Shown here in pieces: positions 25,661 to 34,151 of a DNA stretch of 64,000 nucleotides (positions are counted from its first letter, which is position 1; every line of letters begins with the position of its first letter). The stretch is from Streptomyces fradiae ATCC 10745 = DSM 40063 (GTDB lineage: Bacteria; Actinomycetota; Actinomycetes; Streptomycetales; Streptomycetaceae): the NCBI RefSeq assembly GCF_008704425.1, contig NZ_CP023696.1, positions 5,930,501-5,994,500 of the forward strand, in the 5' to 3' direction. The notes under the pieces were generated by a model. That model was given only the letters and a program-made list of their open reading frames with translations. It was not told the DNA's origin and made no database searches. The position numbers were made by a program, and so were the translations under genes.

Positions 25661-25924
25661 CGCCCCACCGGTCGAAGCCGGAGCGCCCCGGCACCCGCCC
25701 GGCCCCCGGTGTCACCGGGCCCGCGGGACCCCACCGCCCCTCCCGCCCCGGGGAGGAACCGGATCGCGGAGCGCCTTGCGCGCCTCGACCCGGTGGGCCT
25801 GGCCCCGAAGTCGTCGAGACGGCCGCAGAAGCCCCCGTGCGGAGCCCCGATCGCGAGCGGTGAATCCCCGGACGTCCGGCCGGGCGGGCCTGCCCGGCGC
25901 CGTGGGGGCCCGGGTGGCGGGAGG

Positions 25925-26872
25925 TCAGCGGCGGGGGCGGGGGCGGGGCGAGGCGCCTCTGGCGGGTGGCCGGGCGCTGCCCGCGGTGTCCGGCGCCTCG
26001 CGCCCGTCGGCTGCCGCGGCGGTGTCCGCGGCGGTGTCCGCGGCGGTGTCCGCGGCGGTGGCCGGGGCGTCCGCCGCGCCCGTCCCCTCCGCTCCGGGTG
26101 CCGCCGCGCCCGGAGCGGCTTCCGTCGTCCGCGCGTCGTCCGCCGGGGCGGCCGGGCGCGGGACGGGAGCGGGGGCCGGGCGGGTGGCGGCGTCGGTGAC
26201 GTCGGCCACCAGCTCGACCACGTCCGGCCCGTACGCCTCCGAGTTCACCACCTTGAGCAGCAGCGCGAACGACCCGCGCTTGTGCCGGCGGGCCAGCTCC
26301 TCGTGGTGGCGGACCAGGTAGCGGGTGGCCGCCTGGTTGGTGATCGCCTTCTGCCCGCAGAAGAGGAACACCGGGCGCCGCCCCTCGCCCGCGGTGAGCC
26401 GCGCCAGCACCGCGTACTCGCTGACGCCGTGCTCCGCGCGGTAGGTCTCGCCGCCGATCCGGTACAGGTCCGGGCTGGTGCCGGGGCCCCGCTCCAGCAC
26501 CAGCCCCGGCAGGAGGGTGCGCAGGTGCGCGGCCATCCGCTGGTTGGACATCGGCCCGCCCAGGCAGAACTCCGTACGGTCCCCGAAGCCCTCCACGGCC
26601 TGGTCGTGCCGGACGATCCGGGGCCTGGCGCCGCAGTCGCGGATCAGCGCGGACAGCTCCAGCAGGGCGAACACGTCGTGGCGGTGCACGCCCTCGCCGC
26701 CCGCCTCCCGGTTGACCACCAGCAGGCAGTCGGAGTCGTCGGGGAGCCCGAAGAACCCCTGCCTGCGGCGGAGCCTGCGGCGGGACAGCGCCGTACGGGC
26801 GAGCCATCCGAGTGACGCGCTGAGCCCACTGGCGGCCACGCCGAGCACGATGTTCCACAGGTCCTGGTCCAT
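25925..26872 (-). CDS. Membrane-anchored protein of unknown function with repeat-rich tail
   Basis: 315 residues. One N-terminal transmembrane segment (WNIVLGVAASGLSASLGWLA) is followed by a basic stretch SRRRLRRR that should stay in the cytoplasm. The globular part (about 40-215) looks alpha/beta: LLVVNREAGGEGVHRHDV, a GGPMSNQ motif near residue 107, then PVFLFCGQKAITNQAATRYL and VVNSEAYGPDVVELVADVT. The last 100 residues are Ala/Pro-rich and contain a TAAD tandem repeat. The start ATG at 26872 is chosen because the hydrophobic segment begins just after it. It is divergent from gamma-glutamyltransferase. No function assigned; the GGPxSN motif hints at a nucleotide- or ligand-binding Rossmann-like fold. 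Confidence 0.78.
   Translation of the reverse strand: MDQDLWNIVLGVAASGLSASLGWLARTALSRRRLRRRQGFFGLPDDSDCLLVVNREAGGEGVHRHDVFALLELSALIRDCGARPRIVRHDQAVEGFGDRTEFCLGGPMSNQRMAAHLRTLLPGLVLERGPGTSPDLYRIGGETYRAEHGVSEYAVLARLTAGEGRRPVFLFCGQKAITNQAATRYLVRHHEELARRHKRGSFALLLKVVNSEAYGPDVVELVADVTDAATRPAPAPVPRPAAPADDARTTEAAPGAAAPGAEGTGAADAPATAADTAADTAADTAAAADGREAPDTAGSARPPARGASPRPRPRR
26022..26060. repeat. 12-bp tandem repeat inside a coding region
   Basis: About three and a half copies of GCGGTGTCCGCG-like 12-base units encode the in-frame TAAD repeat of the unknown membrane protein. Confidence 0.8.
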
Positions 26873-26953
26873 GGGCGCGCATGCTAGCGGTCCTGACGCG
26901 CCGCGTGCCGCGAAGTTACGCTGCGCGGACGGCCGTTGACTGGAGGTACCCGG

Positions 26954-28843
26954 ATGCGTCGCCCCACCGTACGGAACGTCTCCCTCGCCGTCGTCGCCGC
27001 CGCGGCCGTCACCGCGGTGGCCGCCGCCCCGCCGTCCGCCGCCCCGCCCCACACCGTTCCGCCGTCCGCCGTCGAGCGGACGCGGACCGCCCCGGCCGCC
27101 CCGGCGGGCCCGCTCGCCGGGTCCGCCCCGGTGCCCGCCGCCCCCGCCAAGGTGCCGGTCGCCGCCGGGTACGGGGGCGCCGTCGCGAGCGTCGACCCGG
27201 ACGCCTCGGCGGCCGGCGTCCAGGTCCTCCGCGCGGGCGGCAACGCCGTCGACGCCGCCGTCGCCACGGCCGCCGCGCTCGGCGTCACCGAGCCGTACTC
27301 GGCGGGCATCGGCGGAGGCGGCTACCTGGTCCACTACGACGCCCGCACCCGCACCGTCCACACCGTCGACGGCCGCGAGACCGCGCCCCGCACCGCGGAC
27401 GCCTCCCTCTTCCTGGAGGACGGCGAGCCCGTCCCGTTCGCGCAGGCCATGACCAGCGGCCTCTCCGTCGGCACGCCCGGCACCCCCGCCACCTGGGATG
27501 CCGCGCTGCGGGCCTGGGGCACCAGGCCGCTCGGGGAACTGCTGGCGCCGGCCGTCCGGCTCGCCCGGGACGGCTTCGTCGTCGACGAGACGTTCCGCGC
27601 GCAGACCCGCGCCAACGAGGAGCGGTTCCGCGACTTCCCGGCCAGCGCCGCGCTCTTCCTCCCGGACGGCGCCCCACCCGCCGTCGGCACCGTCCTGAAG
27701 AACCCCGACCTGGCCCGCACCTACGAGGAGCTCGCCCGCCACGGCGCCGGAGCCCTCTACCGGGGCGCCCTCGCCCGCGACATCGTCCGCACCGTGCGCA
27801 GGCCCCCCGTCCGCCCCGGCGCCGACCGCATCGTCCGCCCCGGCGACCTGACGGTCCGGGACCTCGCGCGGTACGAGACGGTGGACCGGCGCCCCACGAA
27901 GGTCACCTACCGGGGCCTGGACGTCTACGGCATGGCGCCCTCCTCGTCGGGCGGCACCACCGTGGGCGAGGCGCTCAACATCCTGGAGGGCACCGACCTG
28001 CGGCGCGCCACCCCGAGGACGTACCTCCACCGGCTGATCGAGGCGAGCCGCGTCGCCTTCGCCGACCGGGGCCGCTGGGTCGGCGACCCGGCCTTCGAGG
28101 ACGTGCCGGTGCGGGGCCTGCTCGCCCAGCGGTTCGCGGACGCGCGGGCCTGCCTCATCCGCGACGACCGCGCGCTGACCAGCCCGCTCGCCCCCGGCGA
28201 CCCGCGCGCACCGCGGCCGTGCGGCACGTCGGGCCGGGCGGCGCCGACGACGTACGAGGGCGAGAACACCACCCATCTGACGACCGCCGACCGGTGGGGC
28301 AACGTCGTCTCGTACACCCTCACCATCGAGTCGACCGGCGGCAGCGGCATCACCGTGCCCGGCCGGGGCTTCCTCCTCAACAACGAGCTGACCGACTTCT
28401 CCTTCGCCCCGGCCGACCCGGCGGTCCACGACCCGAACCTCCCCGGCCCCGGCAAGCGCCCCCGCTCCTCCATGTCCCCGACGATCGTCCTCGACCGGCA
28501 CGCCCGGCCCGTGCTCGCGCTCGGCTCGCCCGGCGGCGCCACGATCATCACGACCGTCCTGCAGACCCTCACCGGGGTCGTCGACCGGGGCCTGCCGCTG
28601 GTCGACGCCATCGCCGCGCCCCGCGCCAGCCAGCGCAACCAGCCCGTCACCGACCTCGAACCGGCCCTGTACGACAGCCCCTTGCGCGCCCGCCTCGCCG
28701 CCCTGGGCCACACGTTCCGCGAGACCCCGGAGATCGGCGCCGCGACGGGCGTCCAGCGGCTTCCGGACGGCCGCTGGCTCGCCGCGGCCGAGACGGTACG
28801 GCGGGGCGGCGGCTCCGCGATGGTGGTCCGCCCGGCGGGCTGA
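26954..28843 (+). CDS. ggt: Gamma-glutamyltransferase (secreted proenzyme)
   Basis: 629 residues. It has an Ala-rich signal peptide and a Pro/Ala linker, then the large-subunit start GYGGAVASVDPDASAAGVQV with AGGNAVDAA and GIGGGGYLVHYD. The autoprocessing site is NTTHLTTAD, where Thr439 would become the N-terminal nucleophile of the small subunit; FLLNNELTDFS, SMSPTIV and GSPGGATI follow as in all GGTs. It cleaves glutathione and transfers gamma-glutamyl groups outside the cytoplasm. TGGAGG precedes ATG at 26954. It is divergent from the membrane protein gene with an 81-base gap. Confidence 0.95.
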   Translation: MRRPTVRNVSLAVVAAAAVTAVAAAPPSAAPPHTVPPSAVERTRTAPAAPAGPLAGSAPVPAAPAKVPVAAGYGGAVASVDPDASAAGVQVLRAGGNAVDAAVATAAALGVTEPYSAGIGGGGYLVHYDARTRTVHTVDGRETAPRTADASLFLEDGEPVPFAQAMTSGLSVGTPGTPATWDAALRAWGTRPLGELLAPAVRLARDGFVVDETFRAQTRANEERFRDFPASAALFLPDGAPPAVGTVLKNPDLARTYEELARHGAGALYRGALARDIVRTVRRPPVRPGADRIVRPGDLTVRDLARYETVDRRPTKVTYRGLDVYGMAPSSSGGTTVGEALNILEGTDLRRATPRTYLHRLIEASRVAFADRGRWVGDPAFEDVPVRGLLAQRFADARACLIRDDRALTSPLAPGDPRAPRPCGTSGRAAPTTYEGENTTHLTTADRWGNVVSYTLTIESTGGSGITVPGRGFLLNNELTDFSFAPADPAVHDPNLPGPGKRPRSSMSPTIVLDRHARPVLALGSPGGATIITTVLQTLTGVVDRGLPLVDAIAAPRASQRNQPVTDLEPALYDSPLRARLAALGHTFRETPEIGAATGVQRLPDGRWLAAAETVRRGGGSAMVVRPAG

Positions 28844-29236
28844 GGCCGGGCGGGCCCTTCCCCGGGCCCGCCCGGCGCCGGGGCCCGCACCCGGGCGCGG
28901 CCCTTCCCGGGGCGCGGCCCCGTACCCCCGGCGCGGCCCCCGCGACCCCGGCGTGCGGGCGCCGCATACGCGCCCGCCCGCCCGCACGCCCGCGTCGCGC
29001 GCCGGGCAACCGCGCGCCGGGCAACCGCGCGCCGGGCAGCGGTGAGCCGGGCAGCCTCGTGCACACCCGGTCCCCGCGGCGCACCTTGTGGACCAGTCGG
29101 GTGTGAAACGTGATCGAGTCCGGCGGCAGGCGGCGGCGATCTCGGCTTCCGGGGTGTGACGGGGCGTACCTTCTCCTCCTACTCACCGCTCTCCATGCGC
29201 ACAGGCTCTCCGCCGCCGAGCCGAAGGAGCACCCGC
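28844..29236. other. Intergenic region with short tandem repeats
   Basis: 393 bases without a gene. Around 28,993-29,060 a unit of about 15 bases (GCGCGCCGGGCAACC) recurs three to four times with drift. The final part, less GC-rich, should hold the promoter of the pyrimidine-catabolic operon. Confidence 0.55.
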
Positions 29237-30079
29237 ATGCCCCCGATCGTGCGTGCCGCGCTGGTCCAGGCGACCTGGACCGGCGACACCGAATCGATGA
29301 TCGCCAAGCATGAGCAGCACGCCCGCGACGCCGCCGAGCGGGGCGCGCGGATCATCGGCTTCCAGGAGGTGTTCAACGCCCCGTACTTCTGCCAGGTCCA
29401 GGACGCCGCGCACCACCTCTGGGCCGAGCCGGTCCCCGACGGTCCCACCGTGACCCGCATGCGCCGGCTGGCCCGCGAGACGGGCATGGTCGTCGTCGCC
29501 CCCGTCTTCGAGAGCGAGGGGCCCGGCTTCGCCTACAACACCGCGGCGGTCATCGACGCCGACGGCACCTACCTCGGCAAGTACCGCAAGCACCACATCC
29601 CCCAGCTCGACGGCTTCTACGAGAAGTTCTACTTCCGACCCGGCAACCTCGGCTGGCCCGTCTTCGACACCGCCGTCGGCCGCGTCGGCGTCTACATCTG
29701 CTACGACCGCCACTTCCCGGAGGGCTGGCGCCAGCTCGGCCTCAACGGCGCCCAGCTCGTCTACAACCCGTCCGCCACCCACCGCAGCCTCTCCGCCCAC
29801 CTGTGGCGGCTGGAGCAGCCGGCCGCCGCCGTCGCCAACGCCTACTTCGTCGCCGCCATCAACCGGGTGGGCCGCGAGGAGTACGGGACCAACGACTTCT
29901 ACGGCACCAGCTACTTCGTCGACCCGCGCGGACACCTCGTCGGCGACCCCGCCTCCGACCGCGAGGAGGAACTCCTCGTGCGGGACCTCGACTTCGGGCT
30001 GATCGACGAGGTGCGCAGGCAGTGGGCCTTCTACCGGGACCGGCGCCCCGACGCGTACGAAGGGCTGGTACGACCGTGA
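29237..30079 (+). CDS. Nitrilase-superfamily amidohydrolase, probable beta-ureidopropionase
   Basis: 280 residues. The catalytic triad of the superfamily is visible: Glu44 (QEVFNAPYF), Lys118 (KYRKHHIP) and Cys155 (YICYDRHFPEGWR). The RHFPEGWR segment and the NPSATHRSLSAHLW region fit N-carbamoyl-beta-alanine/D-amino acid amidohydrolases. GAAGGAGC precedes the ATG. Its last bases overlap the aminotransferase start (GTGA). Together with the dihydropyrimidinase downstream it would release CO2 and ammonia from N-carbamoyl-beta-alanine, the third step of reductive pyrimidine degradation. N-carbamoyl-putrescine or D-amino acid derivatives are alternatives. Confidence 0.9.
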   Translation: MPPIVRAALVQATWTGDTESMIAKHEQHARDAAERGARIIGFQEVFNAPYFCQVQDAAHHLWAEPVPDGPTVTRMRRLARETGMVVVAPVFESEGPGFAYNTAAVIDADGTYLGKYRKHHIPQLDGFYEKFYFRPGNLGWPVFDTAVGRVGVYICYDRHFPEGWRQLGLNGAQLVYNPSATHRSLSAHLWRLEQPAAAVANAYFVAAINRVGREEYGTNDFYGTSYFVDPRGHLVGDPASDREEELLVRDLDFGLIDEVRRQWAFYRDRRPDAYEGLVRP

Positions 30080-31386
30080 CCGGACAGCACCATCTCCACG
30101 CCCACCGCCACCTCCACGACCGCCACCGCGCCGTCCTGCCCGACTGGCTCTCCCTCTACTACGACGAGCCCATCGAGATCACCCACGGCGAGGGCCGCCA
30201 CGTGTGGGACGCCGAGGGCAACCGGTACCTGGACTTCTTCGGCGGCATCCTCACCACCATGACCGCCCACGCCCTCCCCGAGGTCACCAAGGCCGTCACC
30301 GAGCAGGCCGGGCGCGTCATCCACACCTCGACGCTCTACCTCGACCGCCCCATGGTCGACCTGGCCGAGCGGATCGCCGCGCTCTCCGGCATCCGCGACG
30401 CGCGGGTCTTCTTCACCACCTCCGGCACCGAGGCCAACGACACGGCGCTCCTGCTCGCCACCGCCTACCGCCGCAGCAACCAGGTCCTGGCGATGCGCAA
30501 CAGCTACCACGGCCGGTCCTTCTCCGCCGTCTCCGTCACCGGCAACCGCTCCTGGACCACCACGGGCCTGTCCGGTCTGCACACGCTGTACGTCCACGGG
30601 GCCGTGCGCCGCCGGGGGCCCTTCGCGCACCTGCCCGACGCCGAGTTCACCGCCGCGTGCGTCGCCGACCTGGAGGACCTGATCGGCCACACCGGGGACG
30701 TCGCCGCACTGATCGCCGAGCCGATCCAGGGCGTCGGCGGCTTCACCTCCCCGCCGGACGGGCTGTACGCGGCGTTCCGCGAGGTCCTCGACCGGCACGG
30801 CATCCTGTGGATCAGCGACGAGGTGCAGACCGGCTGGGGCCGTACCGGCGACCACTTCTGGGGCTGGCAGGCGCACGCCGCGAGCGGGCCGCCGGACATC
30901 CTGACCTTCGCCAAGGGCATCGGCAACGGCATGTCCGTCGGCGGGGTCGTCGCCCGCGCCGAGGTGATGAACTGCCTGACGGCCAACTCCATCTCCACCT
31001 TCGGCGGCTCCCCGGTCACCATGGCCGCCGCGCTCGCCAACCTCTCGTACCTCCTCGAACACGACCTCCAGGGCAACGCCCGGCGCGTCGGCGGCCTCCT
31101 CGCCGAACGGCTCCGCGCCGTCGCGGCGGGGGTCGACCGGGTACGGGAGGTGCGCGGACGCGGTCTGATGATCGGCGTCGAGCTGGCCGACCCGGCGACC
31201 GGCGCGGCCGACCCGGACGCCGCAGCCGCCGTACTGGAGGCGGCCCGCGCGGAAGGGCTGCTGATCGGCAAGGGCGGCGGCCACGACACCAGCGTCCTGC
31301 GCGTCGCCCCGCCGCTCTCGCTCACCGTCGCCGAGGCCGAGGAGGGCGCCGCCCTCCTGGAACGGGCCCTGCGCGTCCTGCGGTAG
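30076..31386 (+). CDS. Class III aminotransferase, AGXT2/beta-alanine type
   Basis: 436 residues. PLP-dependent fold type I transaminase with FFTTSGTEANDTAL, NSYHGRSFSAVS, ISDEVQTGWGRTG and the Schiff-base Lys in TFAKGIGNGMSVGG near residue 281. It resembles alanine-glyoxylate/beta-alanine-pyruvate aminotransferases. The GTG start overlaps the stop of the upstream ureidopropionase by four bases, so the two are translationally coupled. In context it should convert beta-alanine (or 3-aminoisobutyrate from thymine) to the semialdehyde. The His-rich N terminus is unusual but outside the fold. Confidence 0.92.
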   Translation: MTGQHHLHAHRHLHDRHRAVLPDWLSLYYDEPIEITHGEGRHVWDAEGNRYLDFFGGILTTMTAHALPEVTKAVTEQAGRVIHTSTLYLDRPMVDLAERIAALSGIRDARVFFTTSGTEANDTALLLATAYRRSNQVLAMRNSYHGRSFSAVSVTGNRSWTTTGLSGLHTLYVHGAVRRRGPFAHLPDAEFTAACVADLEDLIGHTGDVAALIAEPIQGVGGFTSPPDGLYAAFREVLDRHGILWISDEVQTGWGRTGDHFWGWQAHAASGPPDILTFAKGIGNGMSVGGVVARAEVMNCLTANSISTFGGSPVTMAAALANLSYLLEHDLQGNARRVGGLLAERLRAVAAGVDRVREVRGRGLMIGVELADPATGAADPDAAAAVLEAARAEGLLIGKGGGHDTSVLRVAPPLSLTVAEAEEGAALLERALRVLR

Positions 31387-31648
31387 GCGGGACAGGCGGG
31401 ACAGGCGGGCAGACGGACGGGGAGGGCAGGCGGACGGGGCGGGCAGGCGGGCAGGCCGGTGGGCCGGTACGCCCGCCCGCGGCCACCTCCCCGCGTGGCC
31501 GGCCCGCAGCGCCCTCCCCGGGCCCCCTTCGGTCGGCCCGCCCGCAGCGCCCCCGCGCCCCCACCCCACCCCTCCGCGCCCCACCCCACCCACCCCGCCC
31601 GGGACCCGCAGCGGTCCTCCGGTACGCCACAGCAAGGGCCGACACACC
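31387..31648. repeat. Short GC-rich tandem repeats inside the operon
   Basis: 262 bases between aminotransferase and dihydropyrimidinase. The left part repeats GCGGGACAG/GCGGGCAG units; the right part is a CCCCACCC-rich run. No gene. The repeats may have expanded by slippage. Confidence 0.6.
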
Positions 31649-33052
31649 ATGAGCACCCGCACCCTCGTCCGGGGCGGCCTCGTCGTCACCGCCGCCGAGG
31701 AGACCCACGCCGACGTCCTCGTGGAGGACGGCCGGATCGCCGCGCTCGCCGCCCACGGCAGCGAGGCCGCCGCGGCCTGGACCGCCGAGCGCGTCATCGA
31801 CGCCACCGGCAGGTACGTCCTGCCGGGCGGTGTCGACGCCCACACCCACCTGGACTTCCCCTTCGGTGGCACCTTCGCCTCCGACGACTTCGAGAGCGGC
31901 ACGCGCGCCGCGGCCTGGGGCGGCACCACCACCGTCGTGGACTTCGCCGTCCAGAGCGTCGGCCACACCCTGCGCGAGGGCCTCGACGCCTGGTACGCCA
32001 AGGCCGACGGCAAGTGCGCCGTCGACTACGCCTTCCACATGATCCTCTCCGACGTGGACGGCTCGTCGCTCAAGGAGATGGACCTGCTGGTGGAGGAGGG
32101 CGTGACCTCCTTCAAGCTGTTCATGGCGTACCCCGGCGTGTTCTACAGCGACGACGGCCGCATCCTGCGGGCGATGCAGCGGGCCGCGCTCAACGGCGGG
32201 CTGGTCATGATGCACGCCGAGAACGGCATCGCCATCGACGTCCTCGTCGAGCAGGCCCTCGCCCGCGGCGACACCGACCCCCGCTTCCACGGCGAGACCC
32301 GCCACGCCCTGCTGGAGGCGGAGGCGACCCACCGCGCGGTCCAGCTCTCCCGCGTCGCGGGAGCGCCGCTGTACGTGGTGCACGTCTCGGCGCGGGAGGC
32401 CGTCGCCGAACTCGCCGCCGCCCGCGACCTGGGCCTGCCCGTCTTCGGCGAGACGTGCCCGCAGTACCTCTTCCTCTCCGCCGACAACCTGGCGGAGCCC
32501 GGCTTCGAGGGCGCCAAGTACGTGTGCAGCACCCCGCTGCGCCCGCGCGAGCACCAGGCGGCGCTGTGGCGGGGGCTGCGCACCGACGACCTCCAGGTGG
32601 TCTCCACCGACCACTGCCCCTTCTGCTTCCGCGGCCAGAAGGAGCTGGGCCGGGGCGACTTCTCCCGCATCCCCAACGGCCTGCCGGGTGTGGAGCACCG
32701 CATGGACCTCCTCCACCAGGCGGTCGTCGACGGGCACATCTCGCGGCGCCGCTGGATCGAGATCGCCTGCGCGGCCCCGGCCCGGATGTTCGGCCTCTAC
32801 CCGAAGAAGGGCACCCTCGCGCCCGGCTCCGACGCCGACCTGGTGGTGTACGACCCGGCGGCCGTGCAGACCCTGTCCGCCCGCACCCACCACATGAACG
32901 TCGACTACTCGGCGTACGAGGGGCGCACCGTCACCGGCCGGGTCGAGACGGTCCTGTCGCGCGGCCGGGTCGTCATCGACCGCGGCATCTACACGGGCCG
33001 TGCCGGGCACGGCGTGTACACCCCCCGTTCCACCTGCCAGTACCTCGGCTAG
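31649..33052 (+). CDS. hydA: Dihydropyrimidinase/D-hydantoinase
   Basis: 467 residues. Amidohydrolase-superfamily enzyme: metal ligands in DAHTHLDFP (near residue 63), the carboxylated Lys in TSFKLFMAYPG (near 155), His ligands in MMHAENG and VVHVSAREA, and the Asp in STDHCPF. The family-typical KKGTLAPGSDADLVVYDP closes the barrel. It opens dihydrouracil or hydantoins to N-carbamoyl amino acids. It sits between the beta-alanine aminotransferase and the luciferase-like oxidoreductase and ends ten bases before the latter. Confidence 0.93.
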   Translation: MSTRTLVRGGLVVTAAEETHADVLVEDGRIAALAAHGSEAAAAWTAERVIDATGRYVLPGGVDAHTHLDFPFGGTFASDDFESGTRAAAWGGTTTVVDFAVQSVGHTLREGLDAWYAKADGKCAVDYAFHMILSDVDGSSLKEMDLLVEEGVTSFKLFMAYPGVFYSDDGRILRAMQRAALNGGLVMMHAENGIAIDVLVEQALARGDTDPRFHGETRHALLEAEATHRAVQLSRVAGAPLYVVHVSAREAVAELAAARDLGLPVFGETCPQYLFLSADNLAEPGFEGAKYVCSTPLRPREHQAALWRGLRTDDLQVVSTDHCPFCFRGQKELGRGDFSRIPNGLPGVEHRMDLLHQAVVDGHISRRRWIEIACAAPARMFGLYPKKGTLAPGSDADLVVYDPAAVQTLSARTHHMNVDYSAYEGRTVTGRVETVLSRGRVVIDRGIYTGRAGHGVYTPRSTCQYLG

Positions 33053-33062
33053 GAGCCCCCGC

Positions 33063-34076
33063 ATGGACTTCGGACTCGTCCTGCAGACCGACCCGCCCGC
33101 CTCCCGCGTCGTCGCCCTGATGCGCCGCGCCGAGCGCAACGGCTTCCGCTACGGCTGGACCTTCGACTCGGCCGTGCTGTGGCAGGAGCCGTTCGTCATC
33201 CACAGCCGCGTCCTGGAGCACACCGCGCGGCTGACGGTCGGGCCCATGGTCACCAACCCGGGCACCCGCGCCTGGGAGGTGACCGCCTCCACCTTCGCCA
33301 CGCTCAACGACATGTACGGCAACCGGACGGTGTGCGGCATCGGCCGCGGCGACTCCGCGATGCGCGTCGCGGGCCGCAGGCCGAACACCCTGGCGCGGCT
33401 GGGCGAGGCCATCGACGTCATCCGCGACCTGGCGGAGGGCCGCGAGGCGGTCGTGGACGGCACCCCGATCCGCATCCCCTGGATCCGCGACGGCCGGCTG
33501 CCGGTGTGGATGGCCGCCTACGGGCCGAAGGCCCTCGCCCTCGCCGGACGGAAGGCGGACGGCTTCATCCTCCAGCTCGCCGACCCCTTCCTGACCGAGT
33601 GGATGGTGCGGGCGGTACGGCGGGCCGCCGAGGAGGCGGGCCGCGACCCCGCGTCGGTCACCGTCTGCGTCGCGGCGCCCGCGTACGTCACGGCCGACGA
33701 CTCGCCGTCCGCGCTGGCCCACGCCCGCGACCAGTGCCGGTGGTTCGGGGGCATGGTCGGCAACCACGTCGCGGACCTCGTCGCCCGCTACGGCGAGCAC
33801 TCCGACCTGGTGCCCGAGGCCCTCACCGCGTACATCAAGGACCGCCGGGGATACGACTACAGCCACCACGGCCGCGCCGGGAACCCGTCCGCGGACTTCG
33901 TGCCCGACGAGATCGTCGACCGCTTCTGCCTCCTCGGCCCCGCCGAGGCCCACGTCGAGAAGCTCCGCCGCCTCCGCGACCTCGGCGCCGACCAGTTCGC
34001 CGTCTACGCCATGCACGACGCCAAGGAGGCCACCATCGACGCCTACGGCTCCCACGTCATCCCGCCGCTCGGCTGA
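33063..34076 (+). CDS. LLM-class (luciferase-like) flavin/F420-dependent oxidoreductase
   Basis: 337 residues. TIM-barrel bacterial luciferase-like fold with MDFGLVLQTDPPASRVV, WTFDSAVLWQEPF, GIGRGDSAMRVAGR and VWMAAYGPKALALAGRKADG. It resembles the TIGR03842 group of F420-type oxidoreductases; some members occur in organisms without F420, so the cofactor could be FMN. AGGAG lies ten bases before the ATG, and the gene follows the dihydropyrimidinase by ten bases, so it is the last gene of the operon. Inference: it may perform the reductive first step on pyrimidines or act on a related cyclic ureide. No classical dihydropyrimidine dehydrogenase is present in the window. Confidence 0.88.
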   Translation: MDFGLVLQTDPPASRVVALMRRAERNGFRYGWTFDSAVLWQEPFVIHSRVLEHTARLTVGPMVTNPGTRAWEVTASTFATLNDMYGNRTVCGIGRGDSAMRVAGRRPNTLARLGEAIDVIRDLAEGREAVVDGTPIRIPWIRDGRLPVWMAAYGPKALALAGRKADGFILQLADPFLTEWMVRAVRRAAEEAGRDPASVTVCVAAPAYVTADDSPSALAHARDQCRWFGGMVGNHVADLVARYGEHSDLVPEALTAYIKDRRGYDYSHHGRAGNPSADFVPDEIVDRFCLLGPAEAHVEKLRRLRDLGADQFAVYAMHDAKEATIDAYGSHVIPPLG

Positions 34077-34084
34077 GCGCGGTA

Positions 34085-34099
34085 CGTCCCGGCGGGACG
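34085..34099. terminator. Small hairpin between convergent genes
   Basis: Arms CGTCCC and GGGACG with a GGC loop, nine bases after the LLM oxidoreductase stop and before the convergent SulP gene. Confidence 0.45.
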
Positions 34100-34151
34100 G
34101 CGCTCGCGGGCGGACTGCCGCCGGGAGCCGCGAACGGGCTGCCGGGGGCGG

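Noticed and set aside
26022..26060. Possible CRISPR-like repeat
   Set aside because: Contiguous 12-bp in-frame tandem repeats without spacers.
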